Source of the DNA: Gerris lacustris
Taxonomy: Eukaryota > Arthropoda > Insecta > Hemiptera > Gerridae
NCBI GenBank assembly: GCA_951217055.1
Contig: OX578278.1
Location: 47,691,574-47,755,573, forward strand
Reading direction: 5' to 3'
DNA: 64,000 nucleotides
Part shown: one piece after another, positions 63,601 through 64,000 of the stretch
Numbering within the stretch: the stretch's first letter is position 1
How the letters are laid out: each line of letters begins with the position of its first letter
Translations under genes and position numbers: made by a program
Notes under the pieces: generated by a model
Seen by the model: only the letters and a program-made list of their open reading frames with translations
Told to the model about the DNA's origin: nothing
Databases searched by the model: none

Positions 63601-64000
63601 TTCCAATATAGCATAAAATTTGTGCAGCAAGCTTTTTAATTTCCGAGTATTTTTCACATAAGTAGGAATATATTTTGGGAATTCCTACTTCTCTACATTT
63701 GTCTTTTAAAATGGAACGTTTTAAGATGTTAATAATAAATTAATTAAATTAGATATTATGGGATTTAAATTTGGTATCTAAACACTATGTGAGTTTGTAG
63801 GACTGATTTCTTTCTTCTTTTCATGTTCAATAGTAGTATTAGGCCATTAAAGGTTGGAGTAAAAAACATTTACCACATCTATTTGATGCACTAAATAGTG
63901 TGGAACATATCACATATATATATTAAATTATTAAATGAATGAAAAATATTTTACCTCAAGCATTAGATGGTAATAGGTAAGAGCTAAATCATAATTGCCT
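27427..64000 (-). CDS. TONSL: TONSL (Tonsoku-like) gene, 19 exons, 5' part cut off by the window
   Basis: TONSL binds MMS22L and helps load RAD51 at stalled or broken replication forks. Its ankyrin domain reads new histone H4 lacking K20 methylation. Nineteen minus-strand exons with GT..AG borders join in one frame (63955-64000, 61180-61326, 55040-55223, 54099-54209, 52381-52541, 52052-52288, 51796-51928, 51616-51705, 49372-49493, 48696-48881, 39070-39176, 35909-36140, 35650-35765, 35368-35540, 34991-35169, 33887-34009, 32982-33138, 31504-31735, 27427-27655). They give 987 visible residues: TPRs 1-125, acidic 126-175, ankyrin 189-290, linker 300-580, ubiquitin-like about 587-665, leucine-rich repeats 680-965. 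The order TPR-acidic-ANK-UBL-LRR is unique to TONSL. Human TONSL has about 1378 residues, so roughly the first quarter lies outside. The introns are loaded with transposons, yet no exon is broken. Confidence 0.95.
28545..28660 (-). mobile_element. HINE-B fragment
   Basis: Contains GGTAGCGCCCCCAAATTT and CATTTCTCGAC in the orientation opposite to the adjoining copy at 28757, after a poly-T run. A short truncated piece. Confidence 0.55.
28757..29385 (+). mobile_element. HINE-B, complete-looking copy
   Basis: The 5' subterminal repeat TTACTTTCTCATGTAAA is at about 28776. The inverted partner TTTATAAGAAAGT is at about 29340, directly followed by the 3' stem-loop GTCTGAGTTGTCTCAGAC (7-bp stem) and CGATTTTTAT. 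Internal words GGTCCCCTGAGTCC, CAAATTTGG-type modules and GTTTTCCTGGGAAAA are shared with the other copies. It is the clearest reference for the family. Confidence 0.65.
29385..30185. repeat. Tandem-unit repeat related to HINE-A
   Basis: Three units with the pattern GGGTATCATTTTAAAGGTATT, TATATCGT, CAAAATGG(C/A).GC(C/T)ATT and a C-rich or poly-C run, at about 29590-29700, 29870-29970 and 30090-30175. The wording parallels HINE-A (GTATCAAATGAAAGGTATT...ATGGCGG...poly-C) but is distinct. The ends are not fixed. Confidence 0.5.
30487..31205 (+). mobile_element. HINE-A, complete copy with two core units
   Basis: Starts AGGGTTTCGTTGGTA and has the inverted ACCAACGAAACCCT at about 31163-31177, then the stem-loop CGTGAGACTTCACG and ACCAATTTT. 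There are poly-C runs at about 30840-30850 and 31125-31139. It lies inside the 3.0-kb nested element in the last TONSL intron. Confidence 0.65.
31504..31735 (-). CDS. TONSL: TONSL exon 18 of the window
   Basis: The acceptor TTTTCAG precedes AT CGA, and the exon ends ATT AA/GTATAAC. It encodes leucine-rich sequence (IEWLDVSDNKLGDEG, LTFIDISYC). Without splicing, the frame runs on for ten more residues (YNKKLFLIN) to a stop at 31473, which offers an alternative short C-terminus. Confidence 0.85.
31841..32546. repeat. Near-perfect palindrome with about 320-bp arms in a TONSL intron
   Basis: The left arm 31841-32160 and right arm 32181-32546 are inverted copies with only about eight visible mismatches, around a 20-bp spacer. 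The right arm has 47 extra bases bounded by a duplicated AGAGTTTGTTGCAT. Neither arm encodes a known protein. A pre-mRNA covering it would form a long hairpin. It may be a fold-back transposon or an inverted duplication; no target duplication was resolved. Confidence 0.9.
32982..33138 (-). CDS. TONSL: TONSL exon 17 of the window
   Basis: The acceptor TTTTTTAG precedes AAT TTA CAA, and the exon ends AGC CTT G/GTATGTT. It encodes a leucine-rich segment (LEYLPGLTKLSLASC). It leaves one base for the next codon. Confidence 0.85.
33139..33886. other. TONSL intron with a GC-richer unclassified block
   Basis: About 33190-33780 is less AT-rich than its surroundings and has no exon-like frame. It may be an old SINE-like or other repeat insertion, but no second copy or end structure was found. 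Confidence 0.4.
33887..34009 (-). CDS. TONSL: TONSL exon 16 of the window
   Basis: The acceptor TTTACAG precedes GTC GTT GTG, and the exon ends CTC AAG/GTATTT. It is 123 bp and in phase at both ends. It encodes one leucine-rich repeat (LPYLEHLDISNTNL). Confidence 0.88.
34991..35169 (-). CDS. TONSL: TONSL exon 15 of the window
   Basis: The acceptor TTTTTTCAG precedes GT GAA GAT, and the exon ends TTT AAG/GTATTC. It encodes the start of the leucine-rich region (LEPVLKALSCHLPLRI, LVLSGNKLSDQ). Confidence 0.9.
35368..35540 (-). CDS. TONSL: TONSL exon 14 of the window (end of the ubiquitin-like domain)
   Basis: The acceptor TTTCTAG precedes T TTG GAA, and the exon ends AAT ACT T/GTTAGT. It encodes the second half of the ubiquitin-like domain and the helix W..DTIRERYAQACK that leads to the leucine-rich repeats, like the matching human segment. 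Reading past the donor meets a stop at once, so splicing is required. Confidence 0.88.
35650..35765 (-). CDS. TONSL: TONSL exon 13 of the window (ubiquitin-like domain, first half)
   Basis: The acceptor TTTTTAG precedes GCT AGA ATT, and the exon ends TAC AA/GTAAGAA. It encodes IKVRIEGKLFLIAVPSS and VKWLAQQAVRRYYK. This closely matches the start of the TONSL ubiquitin-like domain (RV....LFLI.VP and WLA.QA..RY). Confidence 0.92.
35909..36140 (-). CDS. TONSL: TONSL exon 12 of the window (linker)
   Basis: The acceptor TTTACAG precedes G TTA AAA, and the exon ends ATC GTT/GTAAGT. It encodes a basic then serine-rich, proline-rich linker (TRKKQ, SSSSETSSSQS, PIPVPPEAPSVPE). It is presumably disordered. 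Confidence 0.85.
37484..37664. mobile_element. hAT-like MITE (CAGTGGCGTAGC family), copy 3, perfect 8-bp target duplication
   Basis: The ends are CAGTGGCGTAGCTA and TAGTTACGCCACTG, and both flanks are CATATGTC (37476-37483, 37665-37672). At 181 bp it is the cleanest copy in the window. It contains a long poly-C run at about 37510-37528. Confidence 0.9.
37793..38853. mobile_element. 1.06-kb DNA element with about 150-bp inverted ends, TA target site
   Basis: The ends GGCCAGTCAAAT and ATTTGACTGGCC start inverted repeats of about 150 bp (for example TTAATTCCCAGAAAGCTGG and CCATCCCAGGAGGTGAGC), flanked by TA at 37791-37792 and 38854-38855. The interior has one small frame (37906-38121) that I do not recognise. 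A TA site suits the Tc1/mariner/pogo group, but the family is unassigned. Confidence 0.75.
39070..39176 (-). CDS. TONSL: TONSL exon 11 of the window (linker)
   Basis: The acceptor TTTGGTAG precedes GAA TCT GAC, and the exon ends AGT AAC AA/GTGAGT. It encodes an acidic, serine-rich linker (ESDNSNDSDGKSLVEE). The upstream intron, at 9.5 kb, is the largest in the window. Confidence 0.82.
39657..39673. repeat. GC-rich mini-hairpin marking an unclassified repeat
   Basis: GGCACGC TTC GCGTGCC is a perfect stem with a three-base loop in very AT-rich intron DNA. This wording is often seen near the ends of dispersed insect repeats. The boundaries of the repeat were not determined. Confidence 0.45.
41246..41500 (+). 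repeat. 5' LTR of the Ty3/gypsy element
   Basis: 255 bp, starts TGTTATGTCATTTT, ends GACGCTACA. It contains an AATAAA polyadenylation word at about 41440. The sequence is the same as the 3' LTR. Confidence 0.95.
41508..41521 (+). other. Putative primer binding site, partial tRNA-Leu match
   Basis: TCAGAAGTGGGATT, seven bases after the 5' LTR, matches the complement of the acceptor and T-stem part of animal tRNA-Leu, but the TGG complement of the CCA tail is missing. Priming from an internal tRNA position is inferred, not shown. Confidence 0.45.
41652..45857 (+). CDS. Ty3/gypsy Gag-Pol polyprotein, 1401 aa, intact
   Basis: It makes the capsid, protease, reverse transcriptase-RNase H and integrase of the element. 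Domains in order: a retrotransposon Gag domain (about 20-200), and two CX2CX4HX4C zinc knuckles starting at residues 216 and 237. Next comes an aspartic protease with active site DLGSS near 301, where most relatives have D(S/T)G. Then a reverse transcriptase (about 555-735) with LPFGLCNAPSIFQ and YLDD near 711, and an RNase H with WTDASS near 859. The integrase has an HHCC zinc finger (about 1059-1097), D near 1125, D near 1184, E near 1220, and a GPY/F module (RGPYEV) near 1355. Gag and Pol are fused in one frame without a frameshift site. Confidence 0.95.
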   Translation: MNSESEVKSSSSEGQIITFKMPNLFRDSGSIVPEFDPVNTKFSIIHWIDKVEEAAIIYDWDDVAIRHFGLSKLTGVAAIWRDSLPRNDERTWQDWVSLLKINFPSTNEYVTHRLEAQNYFRKPNQNILEYFYEKLARCNKAGMAAEESIEWILHGLKNNRFRDHLGPLSQYKTPADLLPVLKSASAYIDTRYSTPSFMPKPDTTVNNFQGARPMKCFKCSQVGHGARECKMGKVITCFKCNRKGHYARDCSMKSESRSVRNEQQIRTPDSTSNSVLQIGNSHAKYCKDAILCGKPIKCYVDLGSSCVTIRHDVACELGLTYLEGDFTPLIGYGKGKVSPIGLLTTILSIDDVEAKVKIHVVPNDAQAIPLLVGHPFTEQPHVVIISNKDELRIEQITTDRDSRKPVKTVLWAKENVVIPNNYLGHVAVNGDFLNQDLCIEGGIRETGELIPRCLIATDSCGTSYIPILNLTGGELEVKTGDIVSRGERVEECCGVSVQREVNTVEVEVEEIDTDLESDQIEEVMKVINEYKDLVARNVKQIGCTDKMEARLELEDDKPVVYRPYRLSYKEREQVKDIVEELKQADVVEDSESPFASPILLVKKKTGDVRMVVDYRAINRKTIKQHYPLPLIDDQLDRMQGNKYFITLDLFSGYYQVPIKDSKSRSRTAFITPDGHYQFKRLPFGLCNAPSIFQKMINTVLGQLKFDTAMAYLDDIIIPVKCIDEGLIKLRKVFQALREAGLTIRLDKCKFFKRKLEYLGFEISSIGIEPGGRKVKAIKLFPTPKDVRQVRSFVGLASFFRRFVKNFSLIIRPLTDLLCKNAVFKWGNAESQAFDEIKLRLSQKPVLALYSPTAETELWTDASSQGLGAVILQRQQDGKMHPISYFSKKTTKDEAKYHSYELEALAIVNALDRFRTYLLGISFVIKTDCNSLKLLANKRDLSPRVGRWFVKLSEFNYRIEHIKGDSNGAADALSRSSVEEAKELEVDNLKIFGISLDEDWVAASQRADPEICSLSAELESKDSKITKFSIEDGRVYRTTKGRWRLYVPEDLKYDVVSEAHRSLSHLGVEKTLELLKETYYFPKMKEFVSKTISRCINCLYYKVPNSGPTYLHPLEKGSTPFQTVHADHLGPFVVTEHGHKYVLVFVDGYSKYVVLKAVTDVTAEETVLAFRSFISHYGRPGRLITDRGTAFTAAVFEKFCREHGVQHVKVAAGTPRGNGQVERSNRVVKTCLAMLTEKKDNTDWDEKLFDVQWSINNSVHSVTKMKPFDLIFRYEGVGLRDSPLTIEIRRLNQEKGEEIPKKDLVKNRLTRNQKNEEAKIFMKGGKPKKYEIGDLVLVRFEVPATGTSRKLEAKYRGPYEVSKVLRNDRYIVKDIDGEQQSARKYQGVIAHDRLKLVSSKQI
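46199..46216. repeat. Short perfect hairpin just upstream of the gypsy 3' LTR
   Basis: ATTGGCG AGGG CGCCAAT, 18 bases before the LTR start. It holds the only purine-rich run near the LTR border, so it may belong to the polypurine-tract region. Confidence 0.6.
46235..46489 (+). repeat. 3' LTR of the Ty3/gypsy element
   Basis: 255 bp, no difference from the 5' LTR by eye. Followed by the TTTA target duplication. Confidence 0.95.
46510..47620. repeat. Unclassified repeat rich in GTACC words
   Basis: Both borders carry GTAC-rich wording (GTACCCATGTACC near 46514, GTACCCGTGTACCC near 47438, GTACAAATGTACCCGTAC near 47588). Small open frames at about 46941-47216 occur on both strands, which is not what a gene looks like. 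The family is unknown. Confidence 0.4.
47701..47985. repeat. Two tandem units of 145 bp with ATGGCGG words
   Basis: Unit 1 starts AATCCAATATGGCGGC at 47701, unit 2 AATCCAAGATGGCGGC at 47846. Both carry TACCAAATTTCAAATCTCT and GGTCAATGGGAAGTAGGAG. The wording resembles the HINE-A core units. Confidence 0.75.
48047..48414. mobile_element. pogo/Tigger-like MITE, TA target site
   Basis: The ends CAATAGAGTCTCGCTTATCC and GGATTAGCAAGACTCTACTG are inverted, with repeated TCCGGAC words inside, flanked by TA (48045-48046, 48415-48416). The end sequence is typical of pogo-group MITEs. 368 bp, no coding capacity, about 280 bp from TONSL exon 10. Confidence 0.8.
48461..48500. repeat. 12-bp-stem hairpin
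   Basis: TTGTTACTCCCC and GGGGAGTAACAA with a 16-bp loop. The outer word GAGTAACAATCTAAAG recurs at about 48646, so a small duplicated repeat is likely. Confidence 0.6.
48696..48881 (-). CDS. TONSL: TONSL exon 10 of the window
   Basis: The acceptor ATTTTAG precedes ATC AGC AAT, and the exon ends ATT GAT/GTAAGT. It is 186 bp, in phase. It encodes the conserved motif DDWLENDLQP, matching the (N/D)WLEDDL motif of vertebrate TONSL, followed by a basic KKRRTSK segment. Confidence 0.9.
49372..49493 (-). CDS. TONSL: TONSL exon 9 of the window
   Basis: The acceptor AACTTACAG precedes AT TGG CAA, and the exon ends GAA AAA/GTAAGT. It encodes WQRSLEYRRLSECKK and EYETAIKALRHRS. The intron just upstream ends in a HINE-A element only about 25 bp from the splice acceptor. 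Confidence 0.85.
49519..50530 (-). mobile_element. HINE-A, complete copy with three core units
   Basis: In plus-strand order: AATTGGTA, stem-loop GTGAAGTCTCACG, GGGTTTCGTGG, core units with poly-G runs at about 49861-49869 and 50145-50162, the CTGTGTGCGCGTC word, then ACCAACGAAACCCT at the far end. It is therefore inverted relative to the copies at 19013 and 30487. Its 3' end adjoins the acceptor of TONSL exon 9. Confidence 0.65.
51616..51705 (-). CDS. TONSL: TONSL exon 8 of the window
   Basis: The acceptor TTTCTTAG precedes CT GGG CAG, and the exon ends TCT GGA G/GTATTT. 90 bp. It encodes a basic linker (TEEKILPRTKRLTPERT). Confidence 0.82.
51796..51928 (-). CDS. TONSL: TONSL exon 7 of the window
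   Basis: The acceptor TGTTTAG precedes GGT GAA TCT, and the exon ends AAA G/GTTTGT. It encodes a helical segment (VIDCMAAWRQRYINDV, YKTLYDKLKLIL) directly after the ankyrin domain. Confidence 0.87.
52052..52288 (-). CDS. TONSL: TONSL exon 6 of the window (ankyrin repeats 2 and 3)
   Basis: The acceptor TTTATAG precedes GGT CTC AGT, and the exon ends AAC AAA/GTAATT. It is 237 bp, in phase. It encodes two ankyrin repeats (GWTPLHEACNHG, then VTPLLDAASNG). W228, E233, N236, D224 and D269 of the visible protein match human TONSL W563, E568, N571, D559 and D604, which hold the histone H4 tail. Confidence 0.95.
52381..52541 (-). CDS. TONSL: TONSL exon 5 of the window (ankyrin repeat 1)
   Basis: The acceptor AATTTAG precedes AT GAA GAG, and the exon ends GAA CAG/GTTTGT. 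It encodes an acidic start, a basic stretch (DRPKPSRTRGK) and the first ankyrin repeat (NEKGETPLHTAAISG). The E of GETPLH matches human E530. Confidence 0.93.
53655..53795. mobile_element. Small inverted-end MITE (GCCTAGTA family), copy 2
   Basis: ACACACTGGGATTCTAGG on the left and ATTCCAGTGTGCGTACTAGG on the right are inverted and related to the copy at 23797. It lies in the TONSL intron between exons 4 and 5. Confidence 0.5.
54099..54209 (-). CDS. TONSL: TONSL exon 4 of the window (acidic region)
   Basis: The acceptor TGTGTAG precedes AA TCA ATG, and the exon ends TTA ACT G/GTTTGT. It encodes RVEEIDEDEASSPEAEENPD, an acidic stretch like the one that precedes the ankyrin domain in TONSL. 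Confidence 0.88.
54269..54946 (+). mobile_element. mariner-type element, deletion derivative, TA target site
   Basis: The ends CGAGGGCCTTGTGAAAAGTA and, inverted, CGAGGGCTGTTTGGAAAG are flanked by TA (54267-54268, 54947-54948). Further in, about 70 bp around GCGCTAGTT...CTCCAAAAAAAACTCCC is repeated inversely near both ends. The interior still reads the N-terminal part of a mariner transposase with stops (VMSKGDVCEWVRLFKSG, then NIHDEE and RPSLVT). The catalytic part is gone. It makes up most of this TONSL intron. Confidence 0.85.
55040..55223 (-). CDS. TONSL: TONSL exon 3 of the window (TPR region)
   Basis: The acceptor TATTACAG precedes GCC TGT AAG, and the exon ends TTC TCT G/GTAAAT. It encodes TPR-type helices (CLNIADCLEKLG, MVEYYQSAKQYA). 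Confidence 0.92.
55573..55754 (-). repeat. 3' LTR of the copia element
   Basis: 182 bp, same sequence as the 5' LTR. The purine tract GTGAGGGGGTG (minus strand) directly precedes it. Confidence 0.95.
55772..59869 (-). CDS. Ty1/copia Gag-Pol polyprotein, 1365 aa, intact
   Basis: It encodes the element's capsid, protease, integrase, reverse transcriptase and RNase H in the copia order. Gag (about 1-285) starts with the usual NYEGWKLQM motif. Next come the protease active site DSGATSHM near 287 and an integrase with an HHCC finger (HLRLGHLN, CEKC). The integrase DDE residues lie near 498, 560 and 595 (HSDV, RSDNG, AERVN). The reverse transcriptase has FVDD near 1043 where most relatives have YVDD, and the RNase H has DADWAG near 1210 and SSTEAEYMA. 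A CCHC zinc knuckle is not seen in Gag; at its usual place is an asparagine- and lysine-rich stretch. The segment NTDTDNQQLN is tandemly duplicated between integrase and reverse transcriptase. Confidence 0.95.
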   Translation of the reverse strand: MSSNLYQIEKLGKENYEGWKLQMKMILIHSELWEYVDGSIPNPGIHDDSFTVWSKKDQKALATIILGIHPKELIHVRRCKHAAETWSTLEKIYQPRGPSRRVKLIKDLLNLKKTSDINMQDHLNKFFNLVDNLNEIDATPPNDFLSVLLICSLPEDYDNFRCAIECRDELPNLDSLKIKMLEEETRRNDRNHTVTSDALFSSNRQINNLQTKFTKSKGNPEELQNNSEVRGNNSNYNFNKKKKKKPFKSQSNNSNNRAHITQNTTNVGTALSINNNKSTIKYNFYIDSGATSHMSCLKNLFSDFQPIKNSSIKLADDKKLKVNGIGTAVIFANLNNSPVKLLLKNTLYVPNLKTNLISVSKMTLNPCIKVNFECDKCNVLLNDKKLIEAKKDENLYRVPIYKNSCFKTEVIEDNNDLSIQKHSNQKEFPLSLWHLRLGHLNYNDIQTLNSKKLVHGLNSNSLKNSTFEQCEKCIEGKMTRLPFETSTSKTQSVLELIHSDVCSINIPSLGGNKYFLTFIDDFSRKIFVYFMKNKSEVINHFKNFKNLVENQTNKKIKILRSDNGLEYCNKNFNSYLKKHGIIHQLSVEYTPQQNGLAERVNRTLVEMTRCIMLHAKLPNGLWAEIVSAAAYIRNRCPSKAVDKTPEEIWTNTKPTIVHFRVIGSKAFVLNKKPGKQKLAPRSSEYILVGYSEEAKAYKLWKPGTKNVIKSRDVRFIELNEPNLNIDNDKNKSLENTNLNLIDINSTINFDFLTTKESNSPDFIPSPIEPKETSVSNKSIHVINQMKDSGGDNTDTDNQQLNNTDTDNQQLNLTDFSPSDEFSNITENPDYFGKLNASVDQCFLGTAYLSVEDALNSDDGAQWMSAMSSEYHSLLENNTWDLVDLPKGRTPVSCRWILTKKYKADGSLDRYKARLVARGFSQRPGIDFGETFSPVVRFNSLRLLLAVATELNLVLHQMDVTTAYLNGDLEEEVYMDQPQGFLVKGQETKVCRLKKSIYGLKQSGRQWNKKLDSKLKQLNFIQVDSEPCLYFRREGEDLIIIAVFVDDLTLASTSIDYLSKFKQEIGKIFKMKDLGELSYFLGIEVKKVNSDIHINQRLYIEKILEKYGMLECRNVFCPMEPNIKLTREPQETELQQRTNKEEYQSLIGSLMYLAVATRPDIVFSVNRLAQFSTDPRLQHFNAAKRLLRYISGTYNYQLVFSKTGKVLKGFVDADWAGDEDTRKSRTGYCFLLAGAAISWESKRQTTVALSSTEAEYMALTSASNEALSLRRILFQLGLDQFVGGPTVIFSDNMGAQQLAKNPIYHKRTKHIDVKYHHVRNLVEEKNIEVKYISTKDMTADIFTKGLDRVKTSKHSAELGLKSFTTI
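59961..59976 (-). other. Primer binding site, internal tRNA-iMet type
   Basis: Right after the 5' LTR the minus strand reads GGTTATGGGATCCAGG. It shares GGTTATGGG with the copia primer site, which pairs with the anticodon region of initiator tRNA-Met rather than with its 3' end. Confidence 0.7.
59977..60158 (-). repeat. 5' LTR of the copia element
   Basis: 182 bp, TGTTGGATTCC at its start on the minus strand. No difference from the 3' LTR by eye. Confidence 0.95.
60728..60801. mobile_element. Tiny fold-back element (TATAAGACGCAC ends)
   Basis: TATAAGACGCAC and GTGCGTCTTATA are perfect inverted ends 74 bp apart. AATATAAGACGC-type ends occur in MITEs of many animals. The superfamily is not certain. 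Confidence 0.5.
61180..61326 (-). CDS. TONSL: TONSL exon 2 of the window (TPR)
   Basis: The acceptor GTTTTAG precedes TGT GTG GAG, and the exon ends TCT GAG/GTATGT. It is 147 bp, in phase. It encodes a TPR (SLSQTYSDNGNYEKAIEYF) after the conserved CRKELVECYV. Confidence 0.94.
61720..61990. repeat. Dispersed repeat family C, copy 2
   Basis: Has TACCATCCAAATTTCAAAAT, CCCTGATGTCTGAAAAGG, ATTTCTGTCTTGG in the same order as at 7390-7640. Confidence 0.5.
62355..62620. mobile_element. Solo LTR, 266 bp, 4-bp target duplication
   Basis: Starts TGTAACGGGGA and ends TCCCCGTTACA, with TG..CA borders. Both flanks read AGAA (62351-62354, 62621-62624). No internal region is present, so it is probably left over after recombination between two LTRs. 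It is unrelated to the LTRs of the two complete elements. Confidence 0.7.
62684..62960 (+). mobile_element. HINE-B fragment
   Basis: Starts near ACTTTTTACTTTCTTATG and carries AAATTTGGCATACATGTTAA, AAAATCATACCCTAAGGCG and TTAGCTTTAAATTTGGG. It is cut off by the hAT element that follows. The word AGCCTAAACTATAGAGCA is repeated at about 62848 and 62966. Confidence 0.55.
63123..63400. mobile_element. piggyBac-type MITE, TTAA target site
   Basis: The ends CCCATTCAATGCG and CGCATTGAATGGG are perfectly inverted and flanked by TTAA (63119-63122, 63401-63404). 278 bp, more GC-rich than its surroundings. It contains palindromes GGATCCACTGTGGATCC and GGATCCACAGTGGATCC. No coding capacity. Confidence 0.88.
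63420..63720 (-). pseudogene. hAT transposase C-terminal fragment
   Basis: The minus strand reads open from about 63720: YSYLCEKYSEIKKLAAQIL, then CEQLFSSMKLNK, RSRLTNKLYLSAIMKI, PDIGKLVGGKRCQVSG. This is the dimerisation end of hAT transposases of the ZBED/GTF2IRD2-like group (EQ.FS.MK..K...RS.L...L). The rest of the protein is missing. Confidence 0.75.
63955..64000 (-). CDS. TONSL: TONSL exon 1 of the window, partial (TPR)
   Basis: Encodes GNYDLALTYYHLMLE, the first helix of a TPR, and ends CTT GAG/GTAAAA. It continues beyond the window edge. Confidence 0.88.

Larger units (their letters stand above)
62981..63720 (-). mobile_element. hAT element remnant, 3' end present
   Basis: The plus-strand start CAGAGGTGTCAAACTC is a typical hAT terminal repeat and, from the strand of the transposase piece, marks the 3' end. 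The transposase C-terminus follows on the minus strand at 63420-63720. A piggyBac MITE interrupts it at 63123-63400. The 5' part was not found. Confidence 0.7.

Overview
The window is eukaryotic, AT-rich DNA, most likely from an insect or other arthropod. It has spliced exons with GT..AG borders and many class I and class II transposons, including a Drosophila-type copia element primed from an internal tRNA-iMet site, plus PIF/Harbinger, piggyBac, mariner, pogo, hAT, Penelope and Helentron-like repeats. The species cannot be named from the sequence.

The only host gene I can support lies on the minus strand and fills the right-hand 37 kb. It is the ortholog of TONSL (Tonsoku-like, NFKBIL2), the replication-fork and homologous-recombination scaffold. 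I placed 19 exons between position 64000 (the 5' part is cut off by the window edge) and the stop codon at 27427. They join without a frame break into 987 residues: the last TPRs, an acidic stretch, three ankyrin repeats, a low-complexity linker, a ubiquitin-like domain and leucine-rich repeats. The codons for the residues by which human TONSL reads histone H4 unmethylated at K20 are kept.

The introns act as a transposon trap. The intron at 39177-48695 holds a complete Ty3/gypsy element (41246-46489) with identical 255-bp LTRs, a 4-bp target duplication and an intact 1401-aa Gag-Pol. The intron at 55224-61179 holds a complete Ty1/copia element (55573-60158) with identical 182-bp LTRs, a 5-bp target duplication and an intact 1365-aa polyprotein. 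It sits inside an older Helentron-like repeat. Other introns carry a mariner derivative, a pogo-like MITE, hAT MITEs, a 1.06-kb long-TIR element, a hAT remnant containing a piggyBac MITE, a solo LTR, a 3-kb nested element with a 6-bp target duplication, and a 320-bp-arm near-perfect palindrome.

The left 27 kb has no host gene that I can recognise. It is a graveyard of a LINE tail, a Penelope remnant, hAT remnants, a PIF/Harbinger deletion derivative that keeps pieces of both its transposase and its MADF partner, and fold-back elements. The most unusual object is at 12855-16980. There a Helentron-like repeat was hit by a Foldback-type element (13409-15954) whose inverted ends are arrays of a short minisatellite unit and which is flanked by a 9-bp duplication. 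The same repeat was also hit by a hAT element (8-bp duplication) that itself carries a second hAT MITE.

Two dispersed families (called HINE-A and HINE-B here) share one layout: subterminal inverted repeats, a core, and a short 3' stem-loop. HINE-A cores are tandem units that each end in a poly-C run. I found no CRISPR, rRNA, tRNA or bacterial features.
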